From positions 1,054,001-1,118,000 of the forward strand of contig NGZR01000006.1 in NCBI GenBank assembly GCA_002197995.1: 64,000 nucleotides of DNA, given 5' to 3'. Positions 57,721 to 64,000 of this stretch are shown piece after piece. Numbering within the stretch: the first letter of the stretch is position 1; every line of letters starts with the position of its first letter. The stretch is from Gaeumannomyces sp. JS-464. Its lineage: Eukaryota > Ascomycota > Sordariomycetes > Magnaporthales > Magnaporthaceae. Under the pieces are notes generated by a model. It did no database searches. It was given only the letters and a program-made list of their open reading frames with translations, and had not been told where the DNA came from. The position numbers were made by a program, and so were the translations under genes.

Positions 57721-60055
57721 TTTCGGGGCTTTTAGTTTAGCTTTTTAAAAATCGTTACGAGCGTTAAATTAAAAACGTAAGCTATATCGAACCGTTAACC
57801 ATCCTGTAAATTTCACTTGTAAAAACGCTTTTCGTAACCCTTTTGCATTTAATTAACGTTTAATGCAAAATGTTCCCGATTAGCTAAAAATGGTTTTTTA
57901 ATCGTCGGATTTTTTATTGCCTAATATAATTACGAACTTTATTTGTAAATTTAAGTTTGGATTATTTGCGAATAATTCCGTTTACAAAAGCGTAAAAGTT
58001 GGTTTTTTGCAAATCCAATGGAACGTATTTTAGCCTTTTTATGCGTTGTTAATTTGCTATTTAATTTTTTTATTTAGTTAACCACGTTTTTTATCCCGGG
58101 TTTTTGGTTACGCCGTTACGGAATAGTCGAATGCGGTTTCCGGTTGGCATATGGAATTAATATATGCGTTTCGAGCTTTTTAAACGATATATTTATAACT
58201 TAAGCTTTTTAAATCGGTTTTTATTAATTTAAACCTTTTACTTTATTTCTTTTGTTAAATTTCGAGCTTATAATTTTATTAAATTTTGCACCCGTTAAAG
58301 TCGGCTTCGTTTCCCGATTTAAAAATCGATTTCGGTTTTGTACGAAAGCTTGCTTTTTAAATCGCTAATTTTTTTTATTAAAAAGTCCGGATTTCCAAAA
58401 TTTAAAGTGTCGTTTATTTGCATGTTACAATCCCAAAGCTTTATCCGCTTTCCAAAATAAGCAAATAAAAATCGTAGTTTAACGTTTAGCAATTTAAGCG
58501 CTTTTTATAATGCTTTTAATAGGTAACGAACTAATGCAAACTTAATTCCGCGATTATAAAAGGATTAATTATTTTAAATAACGTGCTTAATTTAAATTAT
58601 ATTAATAACTTTTTAAGTAAGCGTAAAAAAACGTTTTTTGCAGTTTTAATTCCGATTAGGTGTACGTTTAGCTAATATTTCGGATTATTAAATTAAACTT
58701 TATAAGCGTAAACGATAGTACATCGCTAGGATTAATTGTTAATTGCATTTTATAATTGTGGGAAATTGCGTAAAAATATTGTGTTTTTCCTTGTCGTTAT
58801 ATCCTATGGTTACGAGTTTCGATTTTTTAAAAGGTTTTAAAGTTTGCCTTTTTACCTCGTTTACAATTCGTAATCCAAAAATCGTGAGTTCCGTTAAATT
58901 TTTCTAGTATCGGTTAATTATTTTAACGCGATAAATGCGTCCAGTTTTTATTAGGTTAATTGCTTAAATGTGGACCGGGAGCTGTAATTTTGCCTTTTTG
59001 TTTAAGTCGAATCGCTAATTGATAAAATTAGTGCTTTTTAACGCTTAAAAACGTCGTGTGCGTTTGTTAAAAGCTTCGTTTTATTGCAATTATTAATTAT
59101 GCGTTTTTGCAAAAGCGACCTCGTTTATTAGGACTTTAGTAATACCGTAATTTTAAATAAAATGGCTATTTAATTTTAGGGCTTTTTGTTTTGCTATTTT
59201 GCGGCTTTTTTTTCGGGGGTTTTTTTCGGCGTTTTAGCTATTCGGGCTTAAAGTATTCGAAAAGTGCTGGCTGCTTTTCGAATTTTTGCACGATAGGTTT
59301 TTTTGTTTTATAATAAGGTTTAATTACCGTGCTTTTAAAAGTCGCGTTACTGTTAATCGTTTCCACCGTAACTAACGTATTTATTATGGATAAAACTTTA
59401 TACGGGCCTTATTATCCGTTTTTTTTCCGGAATATAAAACCTCGCTTCCTAAAGCTAAAAAGCTTGGAAACACTTGTTTTATGTTTAGTTCGTTACGTAT
59501 AGCTAGTGCTTTTTGCATACGTCGTTTATCGTATAGGATTCGGATTTTTACTATGGTTTCCTAATTGCGGCGGCTTTTTATATTGGGTTTGTAAAGGTGG
59601 CGATTCGTTATTAATTTAAAGCATTGCTTTAAAAACGAGCAATATAAAAACAAATTCGTCGGGGCCGGCCGTATCGTTTACGGCTTTTACTGCTTTTTAA
59701 AGCATCGATTCGAAGTGCATAATTAGGCATTTTTATCGGATAATATTAAAAGCCCGGCGTAAAAAGGCGTAATATTTTTTAATTTTGCCGATTAACTAAT
59801 GCGTTTCGATTGGGACTGCTTATAAGTAATTCCAAAAAGCTTTATTTCGTTTAAAATTCGCTCGCGGCGAAGTTAGTACCGGCATTATGAAAAATTACGT
59901 TAAAAGGCCTTAAATAAACGTCGATTTAGCACCGTTTAAAAGCTTCCCACGTTTTTTTTGCCGGTATATTTTTAAAAAGCGTTATAGTATTAAAAGCTGT
60001 GTTTGTATCGATTACATAAAGATTGGCTTATAATCGATATAAAACACGTTTGTAA

Positions 60056-60247
60056 TTATTTCGTGGTTAAAATCGATATCGTTTTAAAGTTTAAATCGAA
60101 AGCGTTATAATATAGGACTTTTTTTTTTAAATAAAAATGGCACATTCGGTTAATTATTGCGAAAGCGTCGCGATTAGCCTTGTGCTTTGCACGTTTTAAA
60201 ACGTTCCAAAGTTTATCGATAAATGGGTGTTTAAAGCGCTTATACAC
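60056..60247 (-). pseudogene. Copia integrase-like remnant
   Basis: 63-codon open piece with RDAFAIINRMCHFYLKKK and ILTTK, resembling the region around the first catalytic Asp of copia integrases (AFAIIDRxxxF...KKKSDA). The expected Asp reads as Asn (AAT from GAT), a G-to-A change of the kind RIP makes. The assignment is moderate because the rest of the domain is not readable. Confidence 0.5.
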
Positions 60248-63138
60248 GCGTTTTAATTTAGCTTTCGTAAGGAAAACTGCTCCCGCGATTTTTATTTCCG
60301 TTATAAAGCTAATTACCGTTGTAACGTGAGTAACGTCGTCGAAAAAAAACCAAGGGTAGCCGTGCCTTTTTATAATCGGGACGCGCGTACCGTCGTTTTT
60401 ATAAGCTCGTTACGCGTATTATTTAAATAAACGTGCAATATATTTATATTTGTAAAGCATAGCAAGAAAAGGGTTAAAGTTGGAATTATAAAAAACGTAA
60501 TTTGGCCGATTAAATCGGAATAGTAATTTTTCCGGTGCTGGAAATAGCTTTTCCTAATCCGAAAATCACGCGTTTTTTATGCCTATTTATATTAACGACG
60601 AATTTGGCTTATAGCGTTAAAATGCGTAAATTTAATCCTTTCCGGCCGTAAAAGTTATTATTGCACTTGTATTTGGAAGGATTTTTTGCTATTGCTTAAT
60701 GCTTCGGATTTTATGTTAAATTAATACTTAATCCATAAAAATATAAAAATAAGGCTTATTAAATCCCGAGTTTTAACGCTTATAAATGCGGTAGGTAAAA
60801 GCCTTTTTAATTAGGTATGCGGCCGTAACGGAGGTTATAAAATAGCTGTTTTTTAATCCTCCTTTTCTTTTGTTTTTTAATCGTTAAAATTACAAAAAGC
60901 TGTTTTTTTTCGTCGGTGCTTTCGGGCTCCATTAATGCGAGGAATTGGGTGTACCTTTTGCGTGGTTTGTTTTATGCTTCTTTTTATGCTTTTTACTGCT
61001 TTTTAAATCGTTGTTATTTTTTAAAAAAATGGCGTGTTAATTTGCAATCCAGCCTTTTGCAAATTTAATAACCGCGTATATATAAGCGTAAACGGGGGTT
61101 TAATCGAAAGGATTTAGGTTTATATGCTCGGTTTCGATTTTTTATCCTTTTTGCGATTTTTATAATTTTTAAATTTCCGTTTTATAAAATAAATGCCGGG
61201 GGTGCGTGCGTTTTCCTCCATTTGCAAAATGCTTTTTAATTAAAAAAAATAAGCTTTTAAAAGTTCGGCTGGGATTTATAAAAACGGTTTTAAATTCCGG
61301 CACGCTTTAAATTGCCCGTAAAATGCTCGCAATAAGCTGGTTTTCGTTTTGGTAAAACGGGCCGAAAGCGCATTAACAGGCTTATAATTTATTTAAAAAG
61401 GTTTGCAAACTTTTATATTGGATTTGCCTATGTTAGCGATTTTTAAACGGATTATTTAAAAAGTAATCGAATTTTAATCCGTATGGTATAATAATCGGTT
61501 AATTTCGGTATTAAAATGCTTTTTAAAAATTATATAAATCTTTCGAAAAGTAAGGCCAATACCGATATATCGGGTATACCATTATTTAGTTTTGCTTTAA
61601 AATGCGAAGGGAAAAATCGTATGGAGTTGTGGAAATAGTATTTCGAAAGTTTCGCATATGGTTGCGAAAAACAAAATTTTATCGTTTAAAATATCGTATA
61701 AATTACCGGAATAATTGTATTTTTTATCCTACGCGTTTTAAAATGCTTTTATTAAGCTTTTATTAACGGTGGCGTTAAACACCTCCTTAAAAGGGAATTG
61801 CTTATACCGGGACTTTATACGTATCGATGTCCCGTATTAAAAGCGTAAAGTTATTACAGTTTGTGCTTTTTCGATCGGTGGAATGGATTTTCCGTAATCC
61901 TTTTATTGCATGTATTGGTCGAAATAGGATCCTAATATAGCGGTGTTTTAGGGATCGGCAAAGCTAGAAATTAATTAACCGGGGGCGCTTATAAATTTGC
62001 AAATTGGTTAGTTAAAGTGCAAATTAGCGGGCCGGGGGTGCTTAGGGAATGCCGATTAATTAAGTGGTAAAGGCCGCCGATTTAATAAAAGGATAATTGG
62101 GGGATCGATGCGCTTTTTAATACGAGTGTTTTTATAAAAAGGGGAAATGGGCATCGTATTCGTAAAAAAGGTTAAGAAGTATTTTCGAAAGCGTAACGGA
62201 TTTTTAAACCGCCGGTTTAATAATCCCTGGATTTTATCTCGGCTAATTTCCCGTTTAACTATGGTTTTATTTGGGAAAAAAACGCGGCGTATTCCTTTAA
62301 AGGCATTCGGAACGTCGTTTAAATAACTGTTTAGTTTAAAATTCGTGCGATTTTGGGAAAAAAAGGGCTGTAATCCGGTTAATAGGGTTATTTTAAAAAT
62401 TAACTTTTATTATATAACCTGTATAAGTCTTTCGTTAAGCTTCCCTTTTAGCGGACCGGGGATTAATATCCCGTAATTTTCCAAATGCTTGCGGAAAATT
62501 CGAGCGATCCGCTAATTAAGGTTTTCAAAGTGCGTTGCTTTTCACCTTTCGTAATTTTCGAGTACGTCGCTTAGGAGGTTGTTGCTATGCGTGTTTTCGT
62601 ATAAAAGCAGTGTTTTAAACATCCATGCGTTCCGGCGAGCAATGGAAATTTCGTTGGGTAATTTTCCGAAGTTGTAAAAAAGGCTTGTTAAAAGGGGGAT
62701 GTTAATGTTTTATGCTAAAAATTTAAAAAGGTTGTATAATAAAAGCGTACTTTTTGTAATTATACGTTGCTTATCGCTAAGATTTTCCGCTTATTATTTC
62801 GAGGTATCGGATATGTTATTAGTAAGGGTTAACGAGCAATATCGTTTAGGTAATCGATTTAAAAGTCCAATCGCCTGCTTTAGGAAAGTGCTTAAAAGAA
62901 TTACGTAACGCCCTTTTTACAGTTGTTTAAATCTTATAAATAAAAGTCCAGTCGCTTGTTTAAAAAGGTGCTTTTGTTATTCGATTAACTCGTATGTAAC
63001 GCGTTACCGAGCAGTGGAATACAATTCCTTTGCTTTTAGGCTTTTCCGTTTAACCCAATCGCTTTAAAAAAAAGGTATCGAACGGTTAAACCTTTTACTT
63101 TGCTTATTTGTGTTGCCTTTTTAAGCAATACTAATTAG

Positions 63139-63362
63139 TGTTAATAGGAGTGGTACTTTTGTAAGCACGGAAATCTTTTAAAAGGAAAGAACAAAGATTT
63201 ATAAATTTGGAACTGGTGTTTATTTATGTAGGAATTTAATTATAGGAAGGGGATTATAAAATCCCCTTTTGTAAGCTCGTAAAAGCGCACGGCCCGTAGG
63301 CTTGCGGCTTTACGAAGCGTGGGCTTTTTTTGGATGCACGCGTTAAATTACGTAGATTAATA
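63139..63362 (-). repeat. LTR (5' LTR of the copia element)
   Basis: Starts TGTTAATAGGAGTGG and ends GTAGATTAATA; the terminal CA of the other copy reads TA here, a C-to-T change. It is slightly shorter than the left LTR because of small gaps. See the left copy for alignment cores. Confidence 0.88.
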
Positions 63363-63838
63363 ATATTTATAATTTCGATAAAACTGGCGGTTTTATAATT
63401 ATAATCGCCGCTGTTATAATTATTATAACGTTAAAAAACCGTGGTAAAACAAAGCTAATCCGGTTTAACAACCGGAAATGAGCTACGGTTATTTAAAAGG
63501 TTAATTGCTACAATTAAGCGATTTTTTTTATTATCGTTAAAAAGTAATACCACTTAGCGAATTGGTATTTAAAAACCAACTTTTTACACGATTAAATTAT
63601 TTTAATAAATTTTAACGGGTAAATTACGAACAAACTCGGCTTAAAATGGATTTAACATTTTAATAAACACATTGCATCGCGTATAAAAAGCACTTATTTT
63701 TATTAATACTAAACGAATATAAAAACTAGTATTTAACGAATTTTAAACTTTATTATTAAAAATATAACCTTATTACGTTTTATATACTTTTGCATTTGTA
63801 TTATTATTTTTTAACCTTTTAATTTTAAATGTTTTAGC

Positions 63839-64000
63839 TTGTTAAAAAAAAGCGTACAGTTAATAAATCGAAAACTTAATAAAATTATACTTTAATTAGG
63901 TAATTAAAGTCGAGTTTTTCAGCGTTTAAAACGGCATTTTTAACTTTATAACTAAAAAAAACATTTAAAAAAGGTTTTAAAAAGCTAGGTTTACTTTTTT
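63839..64000 (-). repeat. Right arm of the inverted repeat (with 55510-55690)
   Basis: Reverse-complement match to 55510-55690, running off the window end. It shows that the repeat family left of the copia element is also present to its right in opposite orientation. Confidence 0.85.

Larger units (their letters stand above)
55822..63362 (-). mobile_element. Ty1/copia LTR retrotransposon, RIP-like inactivated
   Basis: About 7.5 kb bounded by two direct repeats (LTRs). Coding remnants read on the minus strand, so the 5' LTR is the right one. In order: an integrase-like piece (60247-60056, AFAIINRMCHFYLKKK) and an RNase H C-terminal piece (57720-57539, SYEKREIDEIRWIVGLNNPA). This integrase-before-RNase H order is the copia order, but the family rests mainly on the RNase H motif. 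Gag, protease and most of RT cannot be read because of AT mutation. The purine stretch AAAGAAAAAA next to the left LTR on the minus strand could be the polypurine tract. No convincing target-site duplication was found. Confidence 0.8.
53430..64000. other. AT-rich RIP-like transposon block
   Basis: From about 53430 to the window end the sequence becomes very AT-rich, with dense TTTAA/TAAA, frequent CpG still present and few CpA/TpG. That is the signature expected when RIP converts CpA to TpA on both strands. ORFs are very short. Readable relics are a pogo-type transposase and a copia element; both show stop codons and Cys-to-Tyr changes explained by C-to-T or G-to-A transitions. No active gene is seen in it. 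Confidence 0.9.

Noticed and set aside
53430..64000. tRNA genes, CRISPR-like arrays or telomeric repeats in the AT-rich end
   Set aside because: No TTAGGG runs, no regularly spaced short repeats and no A/B box pair were found; the repeats present are LTRs and an inverted repeat.
53430..64000. Mitochondrial DNA as the source of the AT-rich block
   Set aside because: CpG is frequent and the readable relics are nuclear transposon proteins with C-to-T-type stops, which fits RIP rather than mitochondrial sequence.

Overview
The window looks like nuclear DNA of a filamentous ascomycete (Pezizomycotina, most likely a sordariomycete). Genes are GC-rich and carry short 64-114 nt GT-AG introns, several with visible CTGAC or TACTAAC branch points. 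Recognisable genes include a Zn(II)2Cys6 regulator, IPI3, UBC13, a WDR59/Mtc5-type SEA-complex subunit, mitochondrial ETR1 and a GH55 glucanase. The last ~10.6 kb is AT-rich and repeat-induced point mutation (RIP)-like, with dead transposons.

Layout. 0-15 kb: partial Zn-cluster transcription factor (-), sedolisin peptidase (-), IPI3 (-), a long disordered fungal protein (+) and an SDR dehydrogenase (+). 15-27 kb: an accessory block with a C2H2/TPR/HEAT repeat protein (-), a divergent subtilisin-like protease with a DUF7580-like N-terminal half (+), a convergent gasdermin-like gene (-) only 157 bp from the protease, a broken HEAT-array relic (-) and a second, diverged gasdermin-like gene (-). 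28-42.8 kb: housekeeping block with the WDR59/Mtc5-like gene (-), UBC13 (+), a small conserved disordered protein (+) and ETR1 (+). 42.8-46 kb: gene remnants. 46-52.7 kb: a GH55 exo-beta-1,3-glucanase with an unusual C-terminal tail (+) and a small secreted Cys-containing protein (+). 53.4-64 kb: RIP-like repeat block with a pogo-type transposase relic, a Ty1/copia LTR element (minus-strand coding, LTRs at 55822-56053 and 63139-63362) and an inverted repeat on both sides of it.

The most interesting system is the 15-27 kb block. A gasdermin-like gene facing a subtilisin-like protease matches the known fungal HET-Q1/HET-Q2 and RCD-1 type of protease-activated cell-death module. Here it sits beside a repeat protein with near-identical HEAT units, a relic of a second HEAT array and a second gasdermin-like gene. 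I infer a sensor/protease/pore-former cell-death or allorecognition locus.

Technical warning: about ten otherwise well-conserved genes carry reading-frame breaks, nearly all repaired by assuming one lost base, often in a run of G or C. The simplest explanation is consensus (homopolymer) error in the assembly, so most 'broken' genes here should not be read as pseudogenes without read support.
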